The notes under the pieces: generated by a model | The model's input: the letters and a program-made list of their open reading frames with translations, nothing else | What the model was told of the DNA's origin: nothing | Databases searched by the model: none | Shown: positions 51,430 through 60,116 of the stretch, piece after piece | How the letters are laid out: each line of letters opens with the position of its first letter | How positions within the stretch are numbered: position 1 is the first letter of the stretch | Assembly: GCF_047308265.1 (NCBI RefSeq) | Contig: NZ_JBKQWY010000003.1 | Location: 248,001-312,000 of the forward strand | Direction: 5' to 3' | DNA length: 64,000 nucleotides | From: Maricaulis sp047308265 | Lineage (GTDB): Bacteria; Pseudomonadota; Alphaproteobacteria; Caulobacterales; Maricaulaceae | Program-made: the position numbers and the translations under genes

Positions 51430-52851
51430 ATGAGTGAACTGGACGCCCGTCAGATCGAGCGGATGAAAGATATTCTCGAACGCCAGAAACAGGCCTTCAA
51501 ACAGGACCGGCATCGACCGCTGGCCCGTCGCAAGGCCGATCTCGACGCAATCGCGACATTATGTCGGTCCCATGCGGATGCGATCGCCCAGGCGATCAGC
51601 GATGATTTCGGCCATCGCGCCCAGGAAGAAAGCGTGATCGCCGAGATTGCCTTCGTGATCCAAGATGCCGCCCACGCGAAAAAACATCTCGCTCGCTGGT
51701 CGAAAACCCGAAAAGTGGGCGTGCCGTTGACCCTGATGCCCGGCCGGGCCGAGATCCGCCGCGAACCCAAGGGCGTGGTCGGGATTGTCTCACCCTGGAA
51801 CTATCCCTTCCAACTGGCCATGGCCCCTCTGGTGGCCGCCCTGGCCGCCGGGTGCCGAGCGATGATCAAACCGTCCGAATACACACCCGCCCTGGCCGAG
51901 CTGATGAAATCCCTGCTGGGCGATGTGTTTGATACCGATCAGGTGGCCGTCATCACCGGTGGCCCCACGGTGGGCCAGGCCTTCACCGGGCTGACCTTCG
52001 ATCATCTCTTCTATACCGGCTCGACCCAGGTGGGGCGTTTGGTGGCCCTGGCCGCGGCAGACAATCTTGTTCCGGTGACACTCGAATTGGGCGGAAAATC
52101 CCCCGCGATTGTCACACCGGATTATCCCATTGCCAGCGCGGCGAAATCCATCGGATGGGGCAAGCATTTCAATGCCGGCCAAACCTGTGTCGCGCCGGAC
52201 TACGCGCTTGTTCCCGCCGGCCAGGAAGACGCCCTGGCTGCGGCCCTGATCGACGTGGTGCAGACCCAGTTTCCCGATGCCGCAACGGACAGCGCCTATA
52301 CCGCCATTGTGTCGGACCGCCATTATGACCGTCTCACGGCCATGATCGATCAGGCCCGCGATGCCGGTCTGCGTGTCATCCAGCCTGACCATGATGCCGA
52401 TGCGGCCCGGGCGGGCCGACGCATCGCACCCACGCTGGTGATCAATCCGCCGCTCGATCATCCGCTGATGCAGGAGGAGATCTTCGGACCGGTCCTGCCC
52501 ATTCTGGGCTATGACAGCCTGGACGATGCCCTGGCGCTGGTCACCGGGCGGGATCATCCGCTCGCCCTTTATGTCTATGCCCTGGACAAGGCCCTGGCCA
52601 ATCATGTGCTGGACGAAACCCTGTCCGGCGGCGCGGGCGTCAATATCAACCTGCTCCACCTTTCCGTCCCGGATTTGCCGTTTGGCGGCATCGGAGCCTC
52701 GGGCCAGGGCGCCTATCATGGCGAGGCGGGTTTCCTGACCTTCACCCATGAACGCTCGGTGTTCCGCACCGGCAAATGGCATCCCTCGCAATTGCTGGCA
52801 CCGCCCTATGGCAAGCTGTATGAGCGCATCTCCCAACGTCAGATGAAATAG
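51430..52851 (+). CDS. Aldehyde dehydrogenase, coniferyl-aldehyde-dehydrogenase type
   Basis: 473 aa, NAD(P)-dependent. Catalytic Cys253 in GQTCVAPD and general base Glu219 in LELGGKSP are in place; PWNYPFQLA (122-130) and GSTQVG are cofactor contacts. The length and the PLMQEEIFGPVLPI and the C-terminal FTHERSV motif place it with class-3-like coniferyl aldehyde dehydrogenases (CalB), which also oxidise fatty aldehydes. It would convert the GMC product to an acid. Confidence 0.92.
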   Translation: MSELDARQIERMKDILERQKQAFKQDRHRPLARRKADLDAIATLCRSHADAIAQAISDDFGHRAQEESVIAEIAFVIQDAAHAKKHLARWSKTRKVGVPLTLMPGRAEIRREPKGVVGIVSPWNYPFQLAMAPLVAALAAGCRAMIKPSEYTPALAELMKSLLGDVFDTDQVAVITGGPTVGQAFTGLTFDHLFYTGSTQVGRLVALAAADNLVPVTLELGGKSPAIVTPDYPIASAAKSIGWGKHFNAGQTCVAPDYALVPAGQEDALAAALIDVVQTQFPDAATDSAYTAIVSDRHYDRLTAMIDQARDAGLRVIQPDHDADAARAGRRIAPTLVINPPLDHPLMQEEIFGPVLPILGYDSLDDALALVTGRDHPLALYVYALDKALANHVLDETLSGGAGVNINLLHLSVPDLPFGGIGASGQGAYHGEAGFLTFTHERSVFRTGKWHPSQLLAPPYGKLYERISQRQMK

Positions 52852-52859
52852 GCATACCC

Positions 52860-53618
52860 ATGTCCCGACCCCTTGCGGGCAAGCGCGCCCTGATCACCGG
52901 TTCCTCGCAAGGTGTCGGCCTCGCCACGGCACACCTTTTTGCGCAACAGGGGGCGGAGGTCATCCTGCACGGCAATCAGACTCTCGCCCAGGCGGAACAG
53001 GCCGCCCGGGATATCGGGTCCAATGCGCTGGGTGCCCTGAAAGCCGATCTCAGCGCGCCGGGCGCGGGGCGCGGGCTCTATGAGGCTGCGCTGGAACGGG
53101 CGCACGGACGCATTGACATCCTGGTCAACAATGCCGGCATCCACTGGGCCACACCGCTTGATGCCAGTGATACGGAGTGGGACAACCTCTGGGCCACAAC
53201 ACTGCAGGTCAATCTGATGGCCGTGGCCGATCTGTGCCGGGCCGCCCTGCCAGGCATGGTCGCTGCGGGTGGCGGGTCGATCATCAATATCGCCAGCAGG
53301 GCGGGATATCGTGGCGAAGATCGCGAGCACATGGCCTATGGCGCCTCCAAGGGCGCCGTGCTGTCACTCACCAAAACCATTGCCCGGCAATGGGGGGCGG
53401 ACGGGATTTATGCCTATGCCCTTGCACCTGGATGGATTGATACACGCATGGGCCCGCAGGCCGAAGCCGATCGTGAACGGGCCCGAGCGGAAATCCCGAT
53501 CGGCGATCTGGCCCAGCCGGGCGAGATCGCCGCAATGTGCGCCTTTCTGGCCTCCGGCGCCTGTCGCAGCGCCACGGGCTCCTGCATCGATATCAACGGG
53601 GCCAGCTATGTCCGCTGA
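52860..53618 (+). CDS. Short-chain dehydrogenase/reductase
   Basis: 252 aa, classical SDR. TGSSQGVG (13-20) binds NAD(P); NNAG is present, and the catalytic Ser and Tyr/Lys lie in INIASRAG and YGASK. Ends with the ...GSCIDINGASYVR tail usual in 3-oxoacyl-ACP reductase-like enzymes. Only 8 bases separate it from the aldehyde dehydrogenase gene, so it is the last gene of the operon. Substrate unknown, presumably an alcohol or ketone in the same pathway. Confidence 0.9.
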   Translation: MSRPLAGKRALITGSSQGVGLATAHLFAQQGAEVILHGNQTLAQAEQAARDIGSNALGALKADLSAPGAGRGLYEAALERAHGRIDILVNNAGIHWATPLDASDTEWDNLWATTLQVNLMAVADLCRAALPGMVAAGGGSIINIASRAGYRGEDREHMAYGASKGAVLSLTKTIARQWGADGIYAYALAPGWIDTRMGPQAEADRERARAEIPIGDLAQPGEIAAMCAFLASGACRSATGSCIDINGASYVR

Positions 53619-53702
53619 CCTGATGCGCGGCGCCATAACAGCTATGTAGGATTGTTTCGGGCAGCAACATCTCGTGTGTTGTAAAACCCCCGGGTTCGCG
53701 CC

Positions 53703-53719
53703 AATTGTGAGCGCTCACA
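53703..53719. promoter_or_regulatory. lac-type operator palindrome upstream of a lipoprotein gene
   Basis: AATTGTGAGCGCTCACA matches 17 of the 20 positions of the symmetric lac operator AATTGTGAGCGCTCACAATT, and its 14 central bases TGTGAGCGCTCACA (53706-53719) are a perfect palindrome. It lies 19 bases before the lipoprotein ATG and 84 bases after the SDR gene. No LacI-family regulator gene is in this window. Confidence 0.6.
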
Positions 53720-53738
53720 CCTGTCCTGGGAGTTGTCC

Positions 53739-54470
53739 ATGAACCGCCTGTTCTTGCCCTTGATGGCCGCAATCTGTGTGTCGGGATGTGCCACAGCCAT
53801 TCGCGGCACTCATACGGACCTGGTTGTTGCAACCGAACCTCCGGGCGCACGTGTGACCACGGACCTGCTGAATAACCAGACACGCCGGGACCATATCCGC
53901 GAGATCACCGCTCAAAGTGGCTGCCGTGACGCAATCTGCCGGATGGAATATGTCCGTGAGCAAGAACGCGCGGGCGTCACCTTTGACGTGCCCGTTGCCT
54001 ATCACAGTTGCGAGGCCACACCCTGCGAGATCAATGTCCCCCGCCGGTCAGACTTCACACTCACTGTTGAGCTGGATGGATATCACCCCGCCAGCATTGA
54101 GATCACCCATGGCTTCGGGTCAGGCGGTTCCAGCGCGGCCGGCAGCGCTGTCGGGGCAACGGGCGCCTATATGACAACCTATGCGGCCCTTGCCGTTGGC
54201 GAAGCACTGGTCGGAGGCCTGGCCACAGCTGCCGGCGGAACCGCCGCATCCTCATCCGCTGCAGCGGCGGCCACGGGTGCCGCGGTTGTGGTCGGTGGCG
54301 GGATGATCCTGATTGATGTTGCCTCCGGCGCCATGCTCGATCTGCGCCCCAATCCGGTCATCCTGGTGCTGATCCCCGATGACCAGCCGCTGCCCGAAGG
54401 CCCTCTGCCTGTCATCGAGACCCCGGAACAACTCGAGGCGGTGCGCGACCAGATCGGCGAAACGAACTAA
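53739..54470 (+). CDS. Putative lipoprotein with PEGA-like segment
   Basis: 243 aa, not firmly recognised. A lipobox is visible (CVSGCAT; the modified Cys near residue 17), so it is probably an outer- or inner-membrane lipoprotein. DLVVATEPPGARVTTD and the later FTLTVELDGYHPASIEI resemble PEGA domain strands. A long Gly/Ala/Ser-rich, hydrophobic part (about 125-200) can hold one or two membrane-embedded segments. GGGAG lies 6 bases before ATG. A lac-operator-like palindrome precedes the gene. Confidence 0.72.
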   Translation: MNRLFLPLMAAICVSGCATAIRGTHTDLVVATEPPGARVTTDLLNNQTRRDHIREITAQSGCRDAICRMEYVREQERAGVTFDVPVAYHSCEATPCEINVPRRSDFTLTVELDGYHPASIEITHGFGSGGSSAAGSAVGATGAYMTTYAALAVGEALVGGLATAAGGTAASSSAAAAATGAAVVVGGGMILIDVASGAMLDLRPNPVILVLIPDDQPLPEGPLPVIETPEQLEAVRDQIGETN

Positions 54471-54555
54471 TCGCGATCTTGATATCGCGCCGCTTGCCAC
54501 ATCAACGCCATGAAGGCGCGTCAGTCTTCCCGCGCGTTCACAGGAGGAGGTCCCG

Positions 54556-54867
54556 ATGCGTCGGATGTATTACGCCCACTACGCCCAGCATGAGCTGATG
54601 GTCGAAAACACCTGGATTGCCGGCATCAAGCTCTATGTCGACAACCGGCTGGTCGATGTGAGTTACGCCCCCTTCGTGCTGCAGGAGGAAACACTTTTGC
54701 GCACGCGCCTCGGCGACAGTCAGAACGGTCCAGTCGTTGAGGTGAAGGTGCGCAGCGGCCTCATGGACGTCCATGTGCGCATTCTGGTGGATGGCAGCGA
54801 ACTGGCAGTTCAAACAGGCCTGAAACACCGTGCGAAACGCCTTGAGACCCCCTCAGGGTCGGCCTAG
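54556..54867 (+). CDS. Unknown small protein
   Basis: 103 aa, not recognised. It is beta-rich with an even spread of charge, without signal peptide or transmembrane helix; C-terminal KHRAKRLETPSGSA is basic and probably flexible. A strong site AGGAGG stands 5 bases before ATG. Codon bias matches neighbours. It stands between the lipoprotein gene and ada; nothing links their functions. Confidence 0.6.
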   Translation: MRRMYYAHYAQHELMVENTWIAGIKLYVDNRLVDVSYAPFVLQEETLLRTRLGDSQNGPVVEVKVRSGLMDVHVRILVDGSELAVQTGLKHRAKRLETPSGSA

Positions 54868-54943
54868 GGAAGGGTCTCGGGTCCGCGATATCGCTGCCCG
54901 ATTTCCGGCGGCAGGCCCGGGCATCGCGTGCTAGCGTCACCCC

Positions 54944-56041
54944 ATGATGACCCACACGCCCTCCTTGTTCGAACACCCCGATGACGACACGCTATACACG
55001 GCCTTGCTTGAGCGTGATGCCCGATATGAAGACCGCGCCTATGTGTGCGTGACCTCGACCGGGATTTTCTGTCGCCTCACCTGCCCGGCCCGAAAGCCCA
55101 AGCGTGAAAACACCCGGTTTTTCGGGTCGATCCCGGAATGCCTGGAAGCCGGGTTTCGCCCGTGCAAGCGCTGCAAACCCCTCGACCGGACGGGCGAAGC
55201 GTCGGATATGGTACGCGCCCTTGTCAGCGCGCTGGAGGCCGATCCGGACCGACGCTGGAGCGAGGGAGAAATCGCCGCCCTGGGACATGACCCGTCCACC
55301 GTCAGACGGGCTTTCAAACGCCATTTCGGGATCACTTTTCTTGAAATGGCGCGCTTGCGACGCCTGGGCCGCGCGGCGGAAAAAATCGGAGACGGCGAGA
55401 GTGTCATCAACGCCCAGATCGATGCCGGGTTTTCATCGGCCAGCGGGTTTCGTGAAGCCTTCAACCGCCTGATCGGGCGGCCGCCCAATGGGCTGAAATC
55501 AACCCCGGTGTTGCGGGCCAGCTGGATCCCGACACCGATCGGACCGATGATCGCTGTCGCCGACACACATGCCCTCCATCTGGTGGAATTCCACGACCGG
55601 CCCGCACTCAAGAACGAACTGGCACAGGTCCAGACCCAGGCCCAATCGGCGATTGTGATCGGACGCACCCCGGTTCTCGATCAGCTCGAACACGCCCTGA
55701 CCGCCTATTTTGATGGTCAGGCCGATGCAATCGCTCAGCTCGACGCCATTCCGCTGAGCGGACATGGCACTGCGTTCGAACGAGGGGTGTGGCGTGTCTT
55801 GCGCACGGTCCCGTCGGGTGAGACGCGCAGTTATGGCGCCCTCGCCCGCGCGATCGGACGCCCCACGGCCAGCCGCGCTGTGGCCCGCGCCAATGGCGCG
55901 AACCGCCTGGCCATTCTCATCCCCTGCCACCGCATTATCGGCACGGACGGATCACTGACCGGCTATGGCGGCGGTCTGTGGCGCAAGGAGTGGCTCCTCG
56001 CACACGAGACACGCTTGGCTCACTCCGCCGCCATGACCTGA
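54944..56041 (+). CDS. ada: Ada: methylphosphotriester- and O6-methylguanine-DNA methyltransferase
   Basis: 365 aa. N-terminal Ada domain with zinc cysteines 43, 47, 74 and 77, at the same spacing as E. coli Cys38, 42, 69 and 72; the first takes the methyl from phosphotriesters. An AraC-type helix-turn-helix (about 100-185) follows, and the C-terminal MGMT domain has the acceptor in IPCHR. The protein senses and repairs alkylation damage and activates its own regulon. Overlaps the convergent amidohydrolase gene by 22 bases at the 3' ends. Confidence 0.96.
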   Translation: MMTHTPSLFEHPDDDTLYTALLERDARYEDRAYVCVTSTGIFCRLTCPARKPKRENTRFFGSIPECLEAGFRPCKRCKPLDRTGEASDMVRALVSALEADPDRRWSEGEIAALGHDPSTVRRAFKRHFGITFLEMARLRRLGRAAEKIGDGESVINAQIDAGFSSASGFREAFNRLIGRPPNGLKSTPVLRASWIPTPIGPMIAVADTHALHLVEFHDRPALKNELAQVQTQAQSAIVIGRTPVLDQLEHALTAYFDGQADAIAQLDAIPLSGHGTAFERGVWRVLRTVPSGETRSYGALARAIGRPTASRAVARANGANRLAILIPCHRIIGTDGSLTGYGGGLWRKEWLLAHETRLAHSAAMT

Positions 56042-57807
56042 TCCTGCCCGGCGCGATAGAGACGACCGGGACGGGCATCCGTCAGCGCCCCGTCCCGCAT
56101 GACGACCTCACCCGACACAAGGGTCGCGACATAGCCCCGCGCGCCCTGAAGCAGGCGCTGGCCACCGGCCGGCAGATCCGCCTTCATATGCGGCGGTTCG
56201 GCCTGTAGGCGCTCCAGGTCGATAATATTGATATCCGCCTTGAGGCCTTCACGCAGATAACCTCGATCGCGCATACCCATGTAATCGGCTTGGGCGCCGG
56301 TCAGCATGCGTACCACCCGAGGCAGATCCAACTTGCGGCCGCGTGAGCGATCACGGGTCCAGTGTGTGAGCAGATAGGTCGGCATGGAGGCGTCACAGAC
56401 GGTGCCCACATGCGCGCCACCATCGGACAAGCCATAGAGCGCCTGCGGATGCTCCATCATCGCCAGGACATTGTCGTAATTGAGTTCGGTATAGTTATAG
56501 AGCGGCAGATAGATCAGCTCGTGCCCGTCGCGCTCTAGCAGCGTGTCATAGATCATCTCCATGAGCGGCAGATTTTTCTCCCGCGCGCGTGCGGCCAGCG
56601 AGTGCTCAGGCGCCTGCTCATAATCAGGCGGATTGCCCAACTGGAAGAATTTCTCGGCGACAAACTCGATATGTTCCATCAACAGGTCCGCGAGCGGCGG
56701 CACGGATGAACCGGGACCGGAGAGCTTGTCCGTCTTTTGGGCGAGGATTTCGGCCTTGAAGGCGGGGTCTTTCATCCGCTCAACACGCTCTGCCAGAGGC
56801 AGGTGCGCGATGGCCTTGTAGGCCGGATACCCCATGAACGGGTGGAACGTGCAATTGAAGCCCAGAAACACCCCGATGGCGCGCGGCGCGACCTGCATGC
56901 GCGCATCCACACCCTCCTGCTTGAGCTGCTCGGACCGGGCGATGAGTTTCAGCCATTGATCGGGTGCAAAATCACGCTGCATGAGCGAGAAGGAAAAGGG
57001 GCGCCCCGACGCTTTGGCATAGTCGGCGATGATCTCCCATTCCTCGTCGAAATCCTCTTCGCCGCGTTCAAGGTTGAAATCACTGACCGCCTGGACAACA
57101 CCAAAATCCAGCCCCTGAAAGGCCGACGCGATTCCGGTCAATTCCTCGCGTGTCGACTCCGACGACGGCGTCCAGTCACCATCCGCGGTCTTGTGCACAT
57201 CGGATCGGCCGGTCGCAAAACCGATCGCCCCGGCCTCCAGGGCCTCGCGCGTCAGGCGGCGCATTTCGGCGATATCGTGTTCCGTGGCAGGTTCGGAGAA
57301 GACGGCGCGCTCTCCCATGACGTAAACCCGCAGCGGATCATGCGGTACCATGGCGGCGATATCGATCGTGCGGGGCGTGCGGTCCAGCGCATCGAGGTAA
57401 TCGGGGAAGCTCTCCCAGTCCCAGGTCAGGCCCTCATGCAGAGCCGTACCAGGAATGTCCTCCACCCCTTCCATCAGCTTGATCAGGCGCTCATGATCCG
57501 CTTCACGCACCGGTGCAAAACCGACGCCGCAATTGCCCAGGACCGCTGTCGTGACACCATGATCGATCGAAGGGCGCAGTTCATCATCCCAGCTGGCCTG
57601 ACCGTCATAGTGGGTGTGAATATCGATGAAACCCGGCGTGACGATCTTGCCGGTGGCGTCGATCTCTTCGCGTGCCGAACCGGAGACTGTGCCCATGGCG
57701 ACAATCCGTCCGTCCCGGATCGCAAGATCTGTGACCCGGCCTGCAGCGCCGGTCCCGTCATGAACCTCTCCGCCGGTTATCTTCAGGTCGAACTCGAACG
57801 CGCTCAT
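56020..57807 (-). CDS. D-aminoacylase / N-acyl-D-amino-acid deacylase-type amidohydrolase
   Basis: 595 aa, Amidohydro_3 family. GFIDIHTHYDGQ (His-x-His metal pair) is near residue 65, GNCGVGFAP is a hallmark of the D-aminoacylase group, and GLSDGGAHVG with a metal His sits near the C-terminus. The family hydrolyses N-acyl-D-amino acids or related amides. ATG triplet 57813-57805 gives three possible starts; the last (57807) is 6 bases from AGGGGAG. Its partner is the SBF transporter gene upstream (59 bases), likely supplying substrate. Confidence 0.87.
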   Translation of the reverse strand: MSAFEFDLKITGGEVHDGTGAAGRVTDLAIRDGRIVAMGTVSGSAREEIDATGKIVTPGFIDIHTHYDGQASWDDELRPSIDHGVTTAVLGNCGVGFAPVREADHERLIKLMEGVEDIPGTALHEGLTWDWESFPDYLDALDRTPRTIDIAAMVPHDPLRVYVMGERAVFSEPATEHDIAEMRRLTREALEAGAIGFATGRSDVHKTADGDWTPSSESTREELTGIASAFQGLDFGVVQAVSDFNLERGEEDFDEEWEIIADYAKASGRPFSFSLMQRDFAPDQWLKLIARSEQLKQEGVDARMQVAPRAIGVFLGFNCTFHPFMGYPAYKAIAHLPLAERVERMKDPAFKAEILAQKTDKLSGPGSSVPPLADLLMEHIEFVAEKFFQLGNPPDYEQAPEHSLAARAREKNLPLMEMIYDTLLERDGHELIYLPLYNYTELNYDNVLAMMEHPQALYGLSDGGAHVGTVCDASMPTYLLTHWTRDRSRGRKLDLPRVVRMLTGAQADYMGMRDRGYLREGLKADINIIDLERLQAEPPHMKADLPAGGQRLLQGARGYVATLVSGEVVMRDGALTDARPGRLYRAGQDQVMAAE

Positions 57808-57866
57808 CATCATCTCCCCTATGTGTTCGGTTTTGTACTGTATTGATTGCTCGGTTTGGTGCTCGG

Positions 57867-58808
57867 TTACGGTCTCGGGCCTTGCAGGCCGGGTGTATCG
57901 GATCGTCCAGCTAGCCAGCGGAACACAGCCATCACCGCCATGCCAGAAAAGAAATGCCAGATGCCCCACAGGGCCAGTATCGTCAGTGCGCCTCCGGGCG
58001 CGCCCAGATGACTGAGCAGAATCAGCAGTCCCAGACCCGAATTCTGGATCCCGATCTCGAATGTCAGTGCTCGGCGGCGGGCGGCTCCAAAGGACAGCAA
58101 CCAGGCCAGTCCGAAACCAAAGGCCAGTGCCAGACTATTGTGCAACACGACCAGGGGCAGTGTGATGGCGCCGGTCTCGATGACAAGATCGAAATTGCCA
58201 ATCAGCCCGACGAGTATCAAAACCGCGATCCCGGACAGCGCAAGCGGTGTCAGTATTTTGCGAATTTTTGCAGCGCGCTCGGCATGATAGTGTGCGACCC
58301 ACATCCCCACTCCGATCGGGATGGCCAACAGTGTCACCATCTGGCTGAGAAAGGGCAGCGGCGAGATCGCCAACTCGTCCAAAAGGCCCGCTGTTGGCGG
58401 GTAGAGGCTCGCCCAGAGCAAGATCGAAACCGGCGTGACAACGGCAGACAACAGACTGGATACGGCGGTCAACGACACCGAATAGGCCGTGTCCCCGCGA
58501 GAGAGCAGAGTCAGGACATTAGAGATCGCCCCTCCCGGACAGGCCGCGACCACGATCATGCCCAGCGCCAGCCCCGGATGCGGTTGAAGAAGGAATACCA
58601 GCAGCAAGGTGAGCAGGGGAAGACCGAGAATTTGCCCGACGACACCCCCCAGCACCGCCACAGGCTCGCGTCTTAACTGCTTAAAATCATCGACCTTCAA
58701 CGACAGTGCGACGGAGAACATCATGATCAGGATGTTGGCCGACATAACGCGCTGGAAAACAGGACTGAGGTTCAGCTGGATCGCATCCAGCTGGCTCGCA
58801 TCGACCAT
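57867..58808 (-). CDS. SBF (bile acid:Na+ symporter) family transporter
   Basis: 313 aa, about ten hydrophobic helices. Conserved SBF motifs include VVAACPGGAISNVLTLLSRGD, the region with unwound sodium-binding helices, and FEIGIQNSGLGLLIL. Members carry organic anions such as bile acids, pantoate or sulfonated compounds into the cell with sodium. A strong GGGGAG precedes ATG by 6 bases. The downstream amidohydrolase gene suggests import of an N-acylated or amide-containing organic acid. Divergent from an HxlR regulator gene. Confidence 0.88.
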   Translation of the reverse strand: MVDASQLDAIQLNLSPVFQRVMSANILIMMFSVALSLKVDDFKQLRREPVAVLGGVVGQILGLPLLTLLLVFLLQPHPGLALGMIVVAACPGGAISNVLTLLSRGDTAYSVSLTAVSSLLSAVVTPVSILLWASLYPPTAGLLDELAISPLPFLSQMVTLLAIPIGVGMWVAHYHAERAAKIRKILTPLALSGIAVLILVGLIGNFDLVIETGAITLPLVVLHNSLALAFGFGLAWLLSFGAARRRALTFEIGIQNSGLGLLILLSHLGAPGGALTILALWGIWHFFSGMAVMAVFRWLAGRSDTPGLQGPRP

Positions 58809-59027
58809 ATATCTCCCCTTTTTCGTTTTACGGGTCTCACGCCCGCTCACACCATGCACTAATCAAGCGCATTGAGGAAATTTTCTTCGCCGAAACACCG
58901 TTCAGACTCGAATAATCCGTACGACTCGCTATAACTGACCTCATAAATTAATATGGGATCCAATCAGATAAACACGATACCACAACGCTCTAGCTTTTCT
59001 CTTGCGTTTGGTGCTATTTGAACTGCA

Positions 59028-59046
59028 TGGTAGCAATAAGCTACCA
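59028..59046. promoter_or_regulatory. Inverted repeat in the HxlR-transporter divergent gap
   Basis: TGGTAGC (59028-59034), AATAA, GCTACCA (59040-59046): a perfect 7-bp dyad. It is a candidate operator for the HxlR protein encoded 70 bases downstream. The whole 308-bp gap 58809-59116 holds no gene and presumably both promoters. Confidence 0.5.
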
Positions 59047-59116
59047 GGGCAATTCGAGACGCATTTTGATTTGATTGGAACTGTTTTGAGTAACTTGAAG
59101 CTTGGGGGCTTTTATC

Positions 59117-59584
59117 ATGGGGCGTAAGCGATTTGACGATATGGCATGTGCCATCGCTCAAACCCTGAATCAGGTGGGTGATTGGTGGACACTGTTGATT
59201 GTACGTGACGCCATGCGTGGAGCCCGCCGCTTCAGCGATTTCCATGACAGCACGGGTATCGCCAAGAACATCCTGACTGACCGTCTGAACCGCCTCGTTG
59301 AAAACGGCATTATGCGCCGGGTCGAAGTCGGTGTGCGCGGACAACGCCAGGAATACGAACTCACGGACCGCGGCAGCGCGCTTTTCCCGATCCTCATGGC
59401 CATGCAGCAATGGGGCGATGAGTGGATCTACGGGCGCGAAAGCATGCCAACTGTGATGTATGACACGCGGACCGGCGAGGAGCTGGCGCCGATCACGGTA
59501 GCAAACCAGCAAGGCGAACAGGTCTCCCACGAGGATGTTGCGCGCAAGGCGGGCCCGGGCCTGTCTTCGCAGAAAGTCTCCTGA
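59117..59584 (+). CDS. HxlR-family winged helix transcriptional regulator
   Basis: 155 aa. The HxlR pattern is clear: CAIAQTLNQVGDWWTLLIVRDAMRGARRFSDF, then a recognition helix KNILTDRLNRLVENGIM and a wing RQEYELTDRGSAL. An extra C-terminal part of about 40 residues has no known role. HxlR proteins bind inverted repeats as dimers and respond to quinones, aldehydes or other metabolites. Divergent to the SBF transporter/amidohydrolase unit, which it probably regulates. ATG 59117 is preferred over a TTG 15 bases upstream. Confidence 0.88.
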   Translation: MGRKRFDDMACAIAQTLNQVGDWWTLLIVRDAMRGARRFSDFHDSTGIAKNILTDRLNRLVENGIMRRVEVGVRGQRQEYELTDRGSALFPILMAMQQWGDEWIYGRESMPTVMYDTRTGEELAPITVANQQGEQVSHEDVARKAGPGLSSQKVS

Positions 59585-59603
59585 GGCAGGCAGACCGATG
59601 GAG

Positions 59604-59631
59604 AGGCCATGTCTTCGGGCATGGCCTTTTT
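59604..59631 (+). terminator. Intrinsic terminator after the HxlR gene
   Basis: AGGCCATG (59604-59611) and CATGGCCT (59620-59627) form an 8-bp stem with an 8-base loop, followed by a run of T. Confidence 0.85.
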
Positions 59632-59756
59632 CTTTGCGCCCCTTTCGGGCTGGCCCGAAGCTTTTCCTGAAGTTACACTCCCGCCTGAGCCGCACACACG
59701 TTGGGGCTCGAAAACAGGATGCGTCGGCACACAGACCGGATGCACAGGGGAGTGAG

Positions 59757-60107
59757 ATGTCGATGAAACTGATCATCATGGCCGCCGCCATGTCGGGCAC
59801 CTTTGCGCTCAGCCCGGCGCAGGGTCTGACCGAAGACGTGCTTGAGCGTCTGACCCAAAACGCCATCGCCGTTGAAGGGCCCGGCGGACAGTACATAACC
59901 TATTTCTCGGCGAGCGGTCGCTATACCACCAATGTTGGAATCCGCGGTCACTGGGAGGTCCGCGACGGCGATTTCTGCGTCACGCGCGACGGATCCACCG
60001 ACGAAACCTGTCAGCCCCTCCTCACCAATGTTCAGCTGGGCGATCAATGGACAGGCGAGAACGCCGCCGGGGACACTGTGGTCTTCACCCTCGTCCCCCG
60101 GCGCTAA
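59757..60107 (+). CDS. Small secreted protein of unknown function
   Basis: 116 aa, not recognised. The N-terminal segment (MKLIIMAAAMSGTFALSPAQG) is a signal peptide. The mature part is beta-rich with a pair of cysteines (Cys in DGDFCVTRD and in DETCQP) that may form a disulfide; the pattern GRYTTNVGIRGHWEVRDG suggests a small beta-barrel or lipocalin-like fold. AGGGGAG lies 4 bases before ATG. Convergent with the M28 peptidase gene. Confidence 0.65.
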   Translation: MSMKLIIMAAAMSGTFALSPAQGLTEDVLERLTQNAIAVEGPGGQYITYFSASGRYTTNVGIRGHWEVRDGDFCVTRDGSTDETCQPLLTNVQLGDQWTGENAAGDTVVFTLVPRR

Positions 60108-60116
60108 GCTCCGTTC

